Positions 35,006 to 44,341 of a stretch of 64,000 nt of DNA are shown piece by piece. The notes beneath the pieces were generated by a model that was not told the origin of the DNA, did no database searches, and was given only the letters and a program-made list of their open reading frames with translations. How positions within the stretch are numbered: position 1 is the first letter of the stretch; every line of letters starts with the position of its first letter. A program made the position numbers and the translations under genes. This DNA comes from Thalassobius sp049116315 (lineage in GTDB: Bacteria; Pseudomonadota; Alphaproteobacteria; Rhodobacterales; Rhodobacteraceae), in NCBI GenBank assembly GCA_049116315.1, contig JAGDZD010000001.1, positions 299,906 through 363,905 of the forward strand. Direction: 5' to 3'.

Positions 35006-35332
35006 ATGTTGGAAATCAGCGTTCAAAACGTCGCAAATGTCATTCTCATGGCGCGCGAACTGGGTCGGGCAGAAGGCGAGTTGCGTGCCTTTATCGACCG
35101 GTTGGCTGAAGAAGAGCAGATTGATCTGGTGGTGTTGATGTGGATTGGTCGCGGGAGTTTTGAACCAGAGGAGTGGGGCGAAGCCCGCGCCACGGCGATC
35201 AATGAGGCCACAACCCCCACCGCAGACTATCTGATTGGCACGCCGCATCTGTCTGATCATTTGGAAAATGCGCTGGACAGTCTTGGGCTGTCCGCGCTGG
35301 ATGAGGAAGACGCATTGATCCGTGGCGGTTAG
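35006..35332 (+). CDS. DUF3775-domain protein
   Basis: 108 residues, acidic, no membrane segment or known catalytic motif. The pattern MARELGRAEGELRAFIDRLAEEEQIDLVVLMWIGRG and TADYLIGTPHLSDHLENAL is that of DUF3775, a small family of alphaproteobacteria without known role. The start is the ATG after GTTAGGCC; an AGGAG occurs at 34991-34995. It stands alone between rmuC and the saccharopine locus and ends at a shared terminator. Confidence 0.8.
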   Translation: MLEISVQNVANVILMARELGRAEGELRAFIDRLAEEEQIDLVVLMWIGRGSFEPEEWGEARATAINEATTPTADYLIGTPHLSDHLENALDSLGLSALDEEDALIRGG

Positions 35333-35349
35333 CTGCCCGTAAGGGCAGC

Positions 35350-35388
35350 GCGGTGCGGTGGGGCGAGGAGGGCCCGCCGCACCCTTTT
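35350..35388. terminator. Terminator between convergent DUF3775 gene and saccharopine locus
   Basis: GGTGCGG and CCGCACC arms around a GC-rich loop, followed on the plus strand by CTTTT; a smaller CTGCCC-GTAA-GGGCAG stem precedes it at 35333-35346. Confidence 0.6.
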
Positions 35389-36532
35389 AAGCGGGTGCGT
35401 GATCCACAAGTTGCATGTGTTGCGCCAGGGCGGTGATGCTGGTCAGCCAGCTTGCGACCAGAGCTTGATCATGCGGGGCGGCAGAGACACCGGTGGTCAG
35501 GGTGCCTTGCAAAATCGCTTCGATGGCCAGGGACATGGGCACGGACACCAAGCGGGCCATTGCAGAGCCCTCGGTGTCTCCCCAAGCATCAAGCACATGG
35601 GTCTTGTGCCACACCACATTGCCGTTCTGTTTGGCGCAGAGATCGACGCAAAGGATCACCCGATCTGGTTCGCCTTCGTCATAGGCGTTTTCGGCCCAAA
35701 ACTGATCTGACATTTCCCGCAGCCGGGTTTCGCCATCCGGACCCTGCAGCGTTTCAATTTCGCGAAACACCCCATCCCAGGCTTGAGCCCAGCCGTTTAG
35801 GCGCAGCGTGCCGCGCACAAAGGTTGCGACGGGCCAAGACTCGTCAAAGCCATATTGCTGCAAGAAGGGCAGTGAATCGCGGTTTGGGTAGACTTCAAAA
35901 CCTTCGGGGGTTGGCAGCGGGGCCGTATAGGTGCTGATCGCATCCCAGGGGCGGGCCACGTCAAAGACCTTGCCGTTGCGAATGGAGCGAGAGGGGGAGC
36001 GCAATGCTTTGAGCACACCAAGGGGGGACCAGCTGAATTTATAGCGGAAAGGATTTTCGTGTTTGGGCACCCCCCCGCAATAGGACAGGAACGACAGCTC
36101 GTTTGTGGGGTCAAAGGCGGCGGAGCTGGTGTATTGGTGCACCAAATCATGCGCCATCAGATGATCGATCCCCGGATCCAACCCAACTTCGTTCACAAAA
36201 CAGAGGCCTTGTTCAGCGGCGCTGTCGTGCAGGGCAGCCATCTCAGGCGAGATATAGGAGGAGGAGACAAAATGGGCGGCGCGCGTGAGGCAGAGGTCCG
36301 CCAGAGGCACGTGTTTGTCTGCGGGCAGCATGGATACCACCACATCCCCGGGCGCAACGGCCTGCGACAGGGCGGTCATCTCAAAGCTGCGAATGTCTTG
36401 GGTCAGATCGCCAACAGCCTCTTGCGCCTTGCCAAGGGTGCGGTTCCAGACCGTCACGGGATGATCATTTTCCAACAGACGTCGCAAACCGGGGATCGCA
36501 GATAGGCCTGTGCCACACCAATGAATAGTCAT
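35387..36532 (-). CDS. Saccharopine dehydrogenase, LYS9-type (glutamate-forming)
   Basis: 381 residues from ATG 36532 (GGAGAGC upstream; the longer frame at 36607 overlaps the previous gene). N-terminal Rossmann segment (MTIHWCGTGLSAIPGLRRLLE), then VVVSMLPADKHVPLADLCL and FVNEVGLDPGIDHLMAHDLV, which match the glutamate-forming saccharopine dehydrogenase family. It should convert saccharopine to glutamate and aminoadipate semialdehyde. Its partner is encoded 22 bases upstream. Because Rhodobacterales normally make lysine by the diaminopimelate route, a lysine-degrading direction is likely (inference). Confidence 0.88.
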   Translation of the reverse strand: MTIHWCGTGLSAIPGLRRLLENDHPVTVWNRTLGKAQEAVGDLTQDIRSFEMTALSQAVAPGDVVVSMLPADKHVPLADLCLTRAAHFVSSSYISPEMAALHDSAAEQGLCFVNEVGLDPGIDHLMAHDLVHQYTSSAAFDPTNELSFLSYCGGVPKHENPFRYKFSWSPLGVLKALRSPSRSIRNGKVFDVARPWDAISTYTAPLPTPEGFEVYPNRDSLPFLQQYGFDESWPVATFVRGTLRLNGWAQAWDGVFREIETLQGPDGETRLREMSDQFWAENAYDEGEPDRVILCVDLCAKQNGNVVWHKTHVLDAWGDTEGSAMARLVSVPMSLAIEAILQGTLTTGVSAAPHDQALVASWLTSITALAQHMQLVDHAPA

Positions 36533-36554
36533 TTTGAGCTCTCCTCGTTTTGGA

Positions 36555-37607
36555 TCAAAGGGATTTGATATGAGATTGGAAAGTGGTCGCCGCCCGCCCC
36601 CAGACACCGGTATCGATGGCCGTCAGCGTTTGCAGCGACGGCAAAAGCTGAGCGGCATAATCATGTGAGCTTTCCACCGGCAGCATCGAGGGCAGGTTGT
36701 CGATGGCCATAACATCCATCACCGGGGTTTCGGCCACGCGCACTGTTGGGGCGTCCCAGTTGGTGGCGCGGTCATAGATCGGAATCGGATTGTAGTCGCT
36801 GTCGGGATCACAGGCGATATCTCCAATTGCCGTCAACTTGCGCGGCTGGTCCAATGCCGAAGCGGGCACAAAGACGGGGGTGCCGGGACGGGCCAGAATG
36901 CAGTTAAAAAACACGTCATGCTCAAGAATTTCGGGGAAAGGTCCCCCTGAGGCGGTTTCAGCCATGTCCCATTTGGTCACGGAAACACCCAAGGCTTGGC
37001 ACAGATCAGCGGCACCGGTGCCAACGCGACCCTGTGCCCCAATGACGATGGCCGAAGGCGTGGCGTCGATCCCGTTCAATGCGTGCGCCAGCTCGGCGTT
37101 CAAGGCGTCTTTGCTAGGATAGACCCCGACGGGCCCACAGGTCGCACCAGATTGCTGTGCGGCCCATGCTTTAAGCGTGATGGCGGCGCCAGCATATCCG
37201 GCCCAATAGCCAAATGCGGCCACGCGTCGCCCCGCGTCATCGACAAGGTATTCAAGATCATACAGCGTGCCGCCGCCCTCTTTGAACCGTTTGAGGAGGG
37301 CTTGTCCCGAGAACTGGCCTTTGAAGGCATGGCCAAACATGATGTGGCGATGGGGAAGGGGGCTGCCATCTTCGGGCAATTCTTTCAGACCAAAAATCAC
37401 CGCATCCAGCGGCGCCTCTGGCCAACTGTTTTCCGGAACGATGTTGGCACCAGCCGCGCGATAGCCGTCAATTGGAATGGCGCGGGTTTGGCTTTCTTCG
37501 ACCGTGACTGTCAGGCCGGCGGCAATCAGTTTTTCCGCACCGTCAGGGGTCAAACCTACGCGGTCTTCGTTGGCGCGTTGTTCGGCGCGAACCCAAAGAT
37601 GTGTCAT
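36555..37607 (-). CDS. Saccharopine dehydrogenase, LYS1-type (lysine-2-oxoglutarate reductase-like)
   Basis: 350 residues from ATG 37607 (AAAGG at the right distance; the longer frame at 37697 begins inside the next gene). The N-terminal domain (WVRAEQRANEDRVGLTPDGAEKLIAAG, in part) is the alanine-dehydrogenase/transhydrogenase-like fold of Lys1, with GHAFKGQ and FGYWAGYAGAA, and a C-terminal NAD-binding part (VIGAQGRVGTGAADL). Known Lys1 interconverts saccharopine with lysine plus 2-oxoglutarate. It and the LYS9-type gene form a two-enzyme unit, separate proteins rather than the LKR/SDH fusion. Confidence 0.88.
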   Translation of the reverse strand: MTHLWVRAEQRANEDRVGLTPDGAEKLIAAGLTVTVEESQTRAIPIDGYRAAGANIVPENSWPEAPLDAVIFGLKELPEDGSPLPHRHIMFGHAFKGQFSGQALLKRFKEGGGTLYDLEYLVDDAGRRVAAFGYWAGYAGAAITLKAWAAQQSGATCGPVGVYPSKDALNAELAHALNGIDATPSAIVIGAQGRVGTGAADLCQALGVSVTKWDMAETASGGPFPEILEHDVFFNCILARPGTPVFVPASALDQPRKLTAIGDIACDPDSDYNPIPIYDRATNWDAPTVRVAETPVMDVMAIDNLPSMLPVESSHDYAAQLLPSLQTLTAIDTGVWGRAATTFQSHIKSL

Positions 37608-37641
37608 GTCAAAGCCTTTCAAAGCGCCCTGTGGGGCAGGA

Positions 37642-38301
37642 TCAAAGATGTGTTTGGGCATAGTGCCGTTCTGGATGGTCCAGGTGCGGCACGGCATTGA
37701 ATTGCGTCATCATCAGCTCATCACCAATGCGATGCAAGCGATGCACCGAACTGTTCATGATCGAGGCGCAGAGCCGCGAAAATTCCGGAATTTCTAGGCC
37801 CAGCGACTGGCGCATCACCATGCCGATAAAGCCACCCGAGGTGACAACCAAGGCGGGGCCGCGCCCGGCGTTGATCTCTGCGATGACCTCTTGGGTTCGG
37901 TCTTCGAATTGCGCAAAGCTTTCCGGGACGTCTTTGATTTCGCCATCACGCCACTTGGTCATCAAGATTGGCAGAAACGACAGGAAATCTTCGCGCCGTG
38001 TTGGCAGCGCAATACCCTGTTGATCCTGTAGCAATTGCGCCATTGCAAAGACCTGCATTTCGTTCAGGCGCGCATCCTCTTGGATGGGCTCGTGAAAGGC
38101 TGGGCCCATGGCTTGGGCAGTTTCGCGATGGCGCACCAAGGTGCCGCAATAAACCCGTTCAAAATGCTCTTTTGAGCCGCGCAGGTGATCGCCCAACCAA
38201 GAGGCCTGTTGAGCCCCTAAAGGGCTGAGCTTGTCATAGCCGTGCTCGTCGCGCGCGCTGTTGTTGGCTTGGCCATGGCGGATCAGTGTAACTGTGGACA
38301 T
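37642..38301 (-). CDS. Histidine phosphatase-family (phosphoglycerate mutase-like) protein
   Basis: 219 residues. The N-terminal LIRHGQANNSA is the RHG phospho-histidine motif, and R57-type CGTLVRHRETAQAM and the later TSGGFIGMVMR complete the family pattern. Members remove phosphate from small molecules or proteins; the substrate cannot be told. It lies 34 bases upstream of the LYS1-type gene and may share its transcript. The start ATG at 38301 is preceded by AGAGGAAGCG. Confidence 0.9.
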   Translation of the reverse strand: MSTVTLIRHGQANNSARDEHGYDKLSPLGAQQASWLGDHLRGSKEHFERVYCGTLVRHRETAQAMGPAFHEPIQEDARLNEMQVFAMAQLLQDQQGIALPTRREDFLSFLPILMTKWRDGEIKDVPESFAQFEDRTQEVIAEINAGRGPALVVTSGGFIGMVMRQSLGLEIPEFSRLCASIMNSSVHRLHRIGDELMMTQFNAVPHLDHPERHYAQTHL

Positions 38302-38391
38302 TTGCGCTTCCTCTGTGTCGCTTCTGCTCTAGGCGTTCGCTGCAAATGACGCAATGGCATTGCTGCTCGCAAGGGCGCTGGGCGATCTGCG

Positions 38392-38652
38392 TTAGGATTT
38401 GGTTGGGGTGCGTTGCTCAAACGCAAAGGGGGTATAACCACGCCCCAAGGCAGTTTTGCGCAATTTTTCTGCCAGCTCTGAAGCGTGTCGCAGATTGCCA
38501 AACAGATCGATGCGATGGTGCCCGCGGCCGCCACGAACGCCCCACTCTCGCAGCACGGAAACCTCCTCAAAGAGGTTCATCACAATCTCGACGCGGTAGT
38601 AGCGCGCAGATTGCGAAGGGCTGGAGGGGCGATACAACAAGCATGAGATCAT
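38392..38652 (-). CDS. Single-domain WGR protein
   Basis: 86 residues, nearly all one WGR domain: ARYYRVEIVMNLFEEVSVLREWGVRGGRG, in part, then HHRIDLF and ASELAEKLRKTALGRGYTPF. The W-G-x-R motif is at residues 38-41. WGR domains bind nucleic acid ends or ADP-ribosylation partners, and many bacteria have such free-standing copies of unknown role. No PARP-like catalytic part is present. It is not clearly linked to its neighbours. Confidence 0.82.
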   Translation of the reverse strand: MISCLLYRPSSPSQSARYYRVEIVMNLFEEVSVLREWGVRGGRGHHRIDLFGNLRHASELAEKLRKTALGRGYTPFAFEQRTPTKS

Positions 38653-38704
38653 AACCGTAGTTTAGGCAGCGACGAATCGGGGATCAAGCAGAGTTTCAGC
38701 GCCA

Positions 38705-39406
38705 TTAGCTCCAGCTGACATCGCCAAGGAAAATATACCCGGCGCCGTATATCGTTTTGATAAGGCGCGGGTTTTTGGGATCTTCTTGCAGTTTGGTGCG
38801 CAGCCGAGAAATACGCACATCCATTGCCCGATCAAAGCTTTCCCCGGCGGCCCCACCCAATGTTTCCTGCATCACAGCCCGAGAGATAAGCCGTTTGGGA
38901 CGCTCCAAAAACAGGCGCAGCACCTCTCCTTCGGCGTGGGAAAACGGGGTGGGGTCGCCGTTTTCATCGCTGAGTGTGTAGCTGTCAAATTCGGCGGTCC
39001 AGCCATTGAAGTGGGCGGTGTTGCCGCCTTGGATACGCGGTTGATCACGGCGCAGGCGAGCGCGAATACGGGCGACCACCTCTGCGGGCTCAAAGGGTTT
39101 AATGACATAATCATCTGCCCCAAGTTCCAAGCCTGTCACGCGGTCTTGGACCTGCGCGCGTCCAGAAATGATGATCACAACAGCACCTTGTTCCAACGCC
39201 AAACGATGCACCAACGTCAGCCCGTCCTTGTCTGGCAGGGAGAGGTCGACCAAGCACACATCAGGCGTGCAGGTCTTAAGCGCGGCCTCAAATTCGGTTG
39301 CGCGCCCAAAACTCATGGTGCGAAATCCCGCATCCTCCAGCGCGTCCGACAACATGGTTCGGATTGCCGGCTCGTCATCCAGAATAGAGATCAACGGAGC
39401 AGTCAT
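38705..39406 (-). CDS. OmpR/PhoB-type response regulator
   Basis: 233 residues from ATG 39406. Receiver domain about 1-120 with D10/D11, phospho-acceptor D54 (LVDLSLPDKDG) and K102-type VIKPFEP; winged-helix DNA-binding domain about 135-228 (SHAEGEVLRLFLERPKRLISR, in part; DRAMDVRISRLRTKL; KTIYGAGYIF). It starts 7 bases after the upstream kinase gene, so the two form a two-component pair. The target genes are not evident. Confidence 0.94.
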   Translation of the reverse strand: MTAPLISILDDEPAIRTMLSDALEDAGFRTMSFGRATEFEAALKTCTPDVCLVDLSLPDKDGLTLVHRLALEQGAVVIIISGRAQVQDRVTGLELGADDYVIKPFEPAEVVARIRARLRRDQPRIQGGNTAHFNGWTAEFDSYTLSDENGDPTPFSHAEGEVLRLFLERPKRLISRAVMQETLGGAAGESFDRAMDVRISRLRTKLQEDPKNPRLIKTIYGAGYIFLGDVSWS

Positions 39407-39413
39407 AAGAGAT

Positions 39414-41321
39414 TCAGGTCCTATTGAGAAACGCGAGCAGCTGCGCTTGGGTAAAGGGTTTGCGCAGCACCGGTTGCTGCGCTGAGGCACGCTTATAGAG
39501 CGGGTTGTGGTCGGAAAGCGCGGTCATCAAAAACAGCGGCGGGCTGTTGTGGCCCAACTTCTCTTGCAGATCCAGCCCCGTCAACTCCCCTTGCAAGGTG
39601 ATGTCGGAAAGGATGGCATTGATTTCGGGCAATTCGTCCAGCAGGGATTGGGCTTCGGCGACGCTGGCAGCCTCGATCACGGAATGCCCCAATTCGATCA
39701 ACATCCCGCGCACCATCATCCGTAAATCTGCGCTGTCTTCGACCAACAGAACCAGACCCGGCTTCAGAATCGGCGGCGCTTGTCTCAGCGGGAGGCGCAA
39801 GACAACACGTGCGCCTTTGTCTGTATTGGAAATCCGGATACGCCCGCCTGCCAATTTGGCCATGTCATAGACCATCGACAGGCCCAACCCCGAACCCTCA
39901 CCGCCTTTGGTGGTGAAAAACGGCTCTAGGGCGTGATCCAAGGCACGTTTGGAAAATCCCGGACCGGTGTCCTCGACAATGAATTCTGCCCAGAGGTTCT
40001 GAACAGGGGACACCGTGATCGAGATTTCACCAGCGTGACCACAAGAATCACGGGCGTTCAAGATCAGGTTCAACAGCGAGTCCTGCAACATCCCCGTGTC
40101 CAACATCAAACGGTCCTCGCGCAGCAAGTTGCTGATGTTCAGAGAGATATTGGCCGGAAGGGCTGGCGCTGAAAGGGTTTCAAGATCTAGCAACAGCAAG
40201 CGAATATCAGACGCCACTGGATGCCATTCGCGTGCACCGGTGATATCCGCCAATCGATTGAGCAATGCGCCACCACGGCGTGTTGCGGCCAGTGTGGCTT
40301 TGATTTGTTGTTGGGCGTTGTCAGGCAACTCCATCTTTTGCAGTTGTGACTGACTGCCCAGAATGATGGTCAGTAGGTTCGAAAAGTCATGCGCCATTCC
40401 GCTGGTCAGCTGAGCGGCCAATTCACGGCGTCGGGTCTGTTGCACCGCAGTGCGGGCTTGGGTCTCGCGAGTGATATCCATCGACAGGATATAAACGCCG
40501 CCATTTTCCTTGCCGCCGTTATGCGCGGGGGTAAAGGCCACGCGAATACGCCGCGAGCTGGATTCGATAAAGAATTCAAACACCGACGACTTGCCAGCCA
40601 AAGCGCGATCCAGATTAGGTTGGATCAGGTCATAAATTTCGTCGCCGAGGGCCTCTTGGATGTGTTGCCCAACAATGTTCACAGGCCGTCCAGGCATCAC
40701 CGAAGATAGGCGCCGGTTGGAAAAGGTGTACCGCTTGTCAGGGCCAACATGTGCGATATGCGCGGGCATCATTTCGGTGGTTTGACGGGTGCGTGCTTCG
40801 GTTTCGGCCAACTGGTGTTTGGCTTCTTCCAAAGCGATCACCGAAGCTTCGAGCGCGCGGTTGGTCGACGCCAGCTCTTCGGAATAGGACAGCACCTTGT
40901 CGGACATTTCCTCAGAGCGTGCCCGCAGCAACATGTCCTGTCGTTTGGCTTTGGTGATATCGGTGTAGACCGCCACCCATCCCCCCTCGGGCAGGGGCGA
41001 TCCTTCGACAGAAATCCATCGCCCATCAGGGCGTTGACGTTCCATGTAGTGCGGCGAAAATTCACGGGCTTGGGCCACGCGGCTGGCAACAATTGCCGGA
41101 ATATCGGGATCCGGGCCGTATTCGCCGCGTTCTGACAAGAAACGAATTGTATCGGCGAACTCCGCACCCGGTTCGACCAGACAGTTGGGCAAGTTGAACA
41201 TGTCGCGAAATGGACGATTGGCCAACACTAGCTTTAAGTCGCTGTCATATATGGACAATCCCTGCTGAATCAAATTCAGACCAGCCAAAGTCATCGCGGC
41301 ATTTTCGGGCACTTGGGCCAT
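39414..41321 (-). CDS. Soluble PAS-domain hybrid histidine kinase
   Basis: 635 residues from ATG 41321 (AGGAG upstream); no membrane segments. PAS domain about 12-125 (NLIQQGLSIYDSDLKLVLANRPFRDMF, in part), a coiled coil to about 180, a second PAS about 185-300, a CckA-like HisKA with H near 310 (TSGMAHDFSNLLTIILG), HATPase (VEDTGPGF, GSGLGLSMVYD) and a C-terminal receiver with D near 572 (AILSDITL). It may sense redox or a small ligand in the cytoplasm, and it probably phosphorylates the adjacent regulator directly or through its own receiver. Confidence 0.93.
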   Translation of the reverse strand: MAQVPENAAMTLAGLNLIQQGLSIYDSDLKLVLANRPFRDMFNLPNCLVEPGAEFADTIRFLSERGEYGPDPDIPAIVASRVAQAREFSPHYMERQRPDGRWISVEGSPLPEGGWVAVYTDITKAKRQDMLLRARSEEMSDKVLSYSEELASTNRALEASVIALEEAKHQLAETEARTRQTTEMMPAHIAHVGPDKRYTFSNRRLSSVMPGRPVNIVGQHIQEALGDEIYDLIQPNLDRALAGKSSVFEFFIESSSRRIRVAFTPAHNGGKENGGVYILSMDITRETQARTAVQQTRRRELAAQLTSGMAHDFSNLLTIILGSQSQLQKMELPDNAQQQIKATLAATRRGGALLNRLADITGAREWHPVASDIRLLLLDLETLSAPALPANISLNISNLLREDRLMLDTGMLQDSLLNLILNARDSCGHAGEISITVSPVQNLWAEFIVEDTGPGFSKRALDHALEPFFTTKGGEGSGLGLSMVYDMAKLAGGRIRISNTDKGARVVLRLPLRQAPPILKPGLVLLVEDSADLRMMVRGMLIELGHSVIEAASVAEAQSLLDELPEINAILSDITLQGELTGLDLQEKLGHNSPPLFLMTALSDHNPLYKRASAQQPVLRKPFTQAQLLAFLNRT

Positions 41322-41526
41322 TTCGGGATCTCCTCTGGCTCTATGGCTAGCACTCAATCTTGCAGTGGAAAAGCGGGCCGTTGCGTCTTGTTACAATTCG
41401 TTAGGATTGAGAAATGTTCCGGAAAAACTTGGGCACGAGGTTGTGTCTTGTCCGGCAGCAATGCGGGGCATCCGCGGTGTGGAGACCGCGAACCCGGGGG
41501 AACCGGGGATTTGGGAGGAATAGAAT

Positions 41527-43500
41527 TTGGCACAGTCGTCACCTACGACGGGCGGACTTGGGTCCGTGCCCGCGTTGTTGCACCGCAACGCCACCGATTT
41601 CGGGGATCGCCCCGCATATCGGGAGAAAGAATTTGGGATCTGGCAAAGCTGGACCTGGAAACAAACGGAAACCGAGATCACCAACCTTGCGTTGGGGTTG
41701 ATCAATTTGGGGGTGGCCGAGGGCGACTTTGTCGCCATCATCGGGCGCAACCGCCCGTACCTGTATTGGTCGATGGTGGCCGTGCAGATGGCAGGCGCCA
41801 TTCCGGTTCCGGTCTATAATGACAGCGCCGCAGAAGAGATGGCCTATGTGCTTGATCATTGTGGTGCGCGCTTTGTGATTGCCGAAGACCAAGAGCAAGT
41901 CGATAAGGTCATCGAAATCCAAGACGGGCTGCACCAGTTTGAGCACATGATTTATTTGGACCCGCGCGGTCTGCGTAAATATGATCACTCGCGCCTTCAT
42001 GAATTCCGCCATGTCCAAGAGCAAGGCCATGCGGCGCGCGACGAATTCACACCCGAATTGGAACGTCGTCAGGCAGAACTGAACTATGAAAGCATCTGCG
42101 TGATGCTTTACACTTCAGGCACAACCGGCAAACCCAAAGGTGTGGTGCTGTCCAACCGCAATGTTGTGGAAACAGCCAAAAACTCGTCCGAGTTTGATCA
42201 TCTGAGATCGAATGACGAAGTGGTGGCCTATTTGCCGATGGCTTGGGTCGGGGATTTCATCTTCTCGATTGGTCAGGCCTATTGGTGTGGGTTCTGTGTG
42301 AATTGCCCAGAAAGCCCAGAGACTTTGAACGCGGATCTGCGCGAAATTGGCCCCAGCTATTTCTTTGCCCCACCACGGGTGTTTGAACAGCAGCTGACCA
42401 ATGTCATGATCCGCATGGAAGATGCCAGCCCGCTGAAAAAGCGCTTGTTTCACCACTATATGGCCCATGCCAAAAAGGTAGGGGGCGCGATCCTGGATGG
42501 GCTACCGGTCAGTGCGCTTGACCGGTTGAAATACGCGCTTGGCAATCTGTTTATCTATGGCCCGCTTAAGAACACACTTGGCTATAGCCGCGTGCGTGTG
42601 GGCTATACGGCGGGTGAAGCGATCGGCCCCGAAATCTTTGACTTCTATCGCTCGCTTGGGATCAACCTAAAGCAACTTTATGGGCAAACCGAAGCCACTG
42701 TTTTCATCACAGCTCAGCCTGATGGTCAGGTCCGCTCGGACACCGTCGGTGTGCCGTCGCCGGGTGTTGAGTTGAAAGTGGGTGACAGCGGCGAAGTGTT
42801 TTATCGCAGCCCCGGCGTGTTTGAATATTACTATAAGAACGCCGATAGCACCGCAGACACCAAGGACTCCGAAGGTTGGGTCGCGACGGGGGATGCGGGC
42901 TTTATCGAACCAGACAGCGGGCATTTGCGGATCATTGATCGCGCCAAAGACGTTGGGAAAATGGCAGATGGCAGCCTGTTCGCCCCGAAATACGTGGAAA
43001 ACAAGCTGAAGTTCTTCCCCAACATCCTAGAGGTGGTGGTGTTTGGAAACAGCCAAGATCGCTGTATGGCCTTTATCAATATTGACCTGACAGCCGTGGG
43101 CAATTGGGCCGAACGCAACAACATCGCCTACTCGTCTTATCAAGAACTCGCTGGGCACCCTCAGGTGTTGCAAACGATCAAATCCCACGTCCAAGAGGTC
43201 AATCAGTCGGTTGCTCAGGATGAAATGCTGTCGGGCTGTCAGATCCACCGGTTCTTGGTATTGCACAAAGAATTGGATGCCGATGACGGTGAAATGACCC
43301 GCACGCGCAAAGTGCGTCGGCGCATCATCGAAGAGAAATACGCCGATCTGATCGAAGCGCTTTATGCAGATAAGACGGAAATCTACACCACCACCGAAGT
43401 GACCTATGAAGATGGTCGCAAAGGATCAATCAGTGCGGATCTGTCGCTGATTGACGCCGATGTGGTGCCGGTGACGACCAAGAAGGTGGCCGCAGAATGA
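41527..43500 (+). CDS. Long-chain-type acyl-CoA synthetase (AMP-forming)
   Basis: 657 residues from a TTG at 41527 with GAGGAAT seven bases upstream. The adenylation motifs YTSGTTGKPKGVVLSN, YGQTEA and GWVATGDAGFIEPDSGHLRIIDR are intact, and the late KVRRRIIEEKYADLIEALY region is like long-chain fatty-acid ligases. It activates a carboxylic acid to its CoA ester. Its stop overlaps the ABC ATPase start by 4 bases, so it is the first gene of an importer operon and probably activates the imported acid. Confidence 0.92.
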   Translation: MAQSSPTTGGLGSVPALLHRNATDFGDRPAYREKEFGIWQSWTWKQTETEITNLALGLINLGVAEGDFVAIIGRNRPYLYWSMVAVQMAGAIPVPVYNDSAAEEMAYVLDHCGARFVIAEDQEQVDKVIEIQDGLHQFEHMIYLDPRGLRKYDHSRLHEFRHVQEQGHAARDEFTPELERRQAELNYESICVMLYTSGTTGKPKGVVLSNRNVVETAKNSSEFDHLRSNDEVVAYLPMAWVGDFIFSIGQAYWCGFCVNCPESPETLNADLREIGPSYFFAPPRVFEQQLTNVMIRMEDASPLKKRLFHHYMAHAKKVGGAILDGLPVSALDRLKYALGNLFIYGPLKNTLGYSRVRVGYTAGEAIGPEIFDFYRSLGINLKQLYGQTEATVFITAQPDGQVRSDTVGVPSPGVELKVGDSGEVFYRSPGVFEYYYKNADSTADTKDSEGWVATGDAGFIEPDSGHLRIIDRAKDVGKMADGSLFAPKYVENKLKFFPNILEVVVFGNSQDRCMAFINIDLTAVGNWAERNNIAYSSYQELAGHPQVLQTIKSHVQEVNQSVAQDEMLSGCQIHRFLVLHKELDADDGEMTRTRKVRRRIIEEKYADLIEALYADKTEIYTTTEVTYEDGRKGSISADLSLIDADVVPVTTKKVAAE

Positions 43501-44312
43501 GCAACGAAGAAGGATACGTCACCGAGGACGGCCGCAAAATTGGCGGCACCATGATGGAGATGAAGAACATCACGCTGCGCTTTGGCGGTGTGAAGGCCAT
43601 CACTGACATCAGCTTTGACATCAGAGAAGGTGAAATTCGCGCAATCATCGGCCCCAACGGGGCTGGGAAATCGTCGATGTTGAACGTCATCTCAGGCTTT
43701 TACGTGCCGCAAGAAGGGGAAGTGTGGTTCGAAGGCGCAAAGCGCAAGCCCATGCGCCCCTATCAAGTGGCCCAGCAAGGCATCGCCCGCACGTTTCAAA
43801 ACATCGCCCTGTTCGAAGGCATGTCGGTGCTCGACAACGTTATGACGGGCCGCCTGAACTATATGAAAACCAATTTGCTGCAACAGGCGATCTGGCGTGG
43901 CAAAGCGGAACGCGAAGAGGTTGAAAATAGGGAAGTTGTTGAAAAGGTTATCGACTTTCTTGAAATTCAAGCCATTCGCAAGACGCCGGTGTCCCGCTTG
44001 CCTTACGGCTTGAAAAAGCGTGTTGAACTGGCCCGTGCGCTGGCTGCGGAACCGCGGTTGTTGCTGTTGGACGAACCGATGGCTGGGATGAACGTCGAAG
44101 AGAAAGAGGACATGAGCCGCTTTATCTTGGATGTGAACGACGAATTTGGCACCACAATCGCGTTGATCGAACACGATATGGGTGTGGTTATGGATCTGTC
44201 AGACCGTGTTGTCGTGATGGATTACGGCAAAAAGATCGGGGACGGCACACCCGACGAGGTGCGCAGCGATCAAGCGGTGATCGATGCTTATTTGGGGGTG
44301 TCTCATGACTGA
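43497..44312 (+). CDS. HAAT-type ABC importer ATP-binding protein (LivG-like)
   Basis: 271 residues. Walker A (GPNGAGKSS), the Q-loop region ARTFQNIALF, signature-like VSRLPYGLKKRVELARAL and Walker B (LLLLDEPMAG) are complete. The signature (LPYGLKKR) is the degenerate type typical of LivG-family ATPases. It energises the importer with the LivF-like subunit encoded at 48116. It overlaps the acyl-CoA synthetase gene by 4 bases. Confidence 0.94.
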   Translation: MSNEEGYVTEDGRKIGGTMMEMKNITLRFGGVKAITDISFDIREGEIRAIIGPNGAGKSSMLNVISGFYVPQEGEVWFEGAKRKPMRPYQVAQQGIARTFQNIALFEGMSVLDNVMTGRLNYMKTNLLQQAIWRGKAEREEVENREVVEKVIDFLEIQAIRKTPVSRLPYGLKKRVELARALAAEPRLLLLDEPMAGMNVEEKEDMSRFILDVNDEFGTTIALIEHDMGVVMDLSDRVVVMDYGKKIGDGTPDEVRSDQAVIDAYLGVSHD

Positions 44313-44341
44313 TTTTTCGACACAAACCGGAGGGCCGCGCA

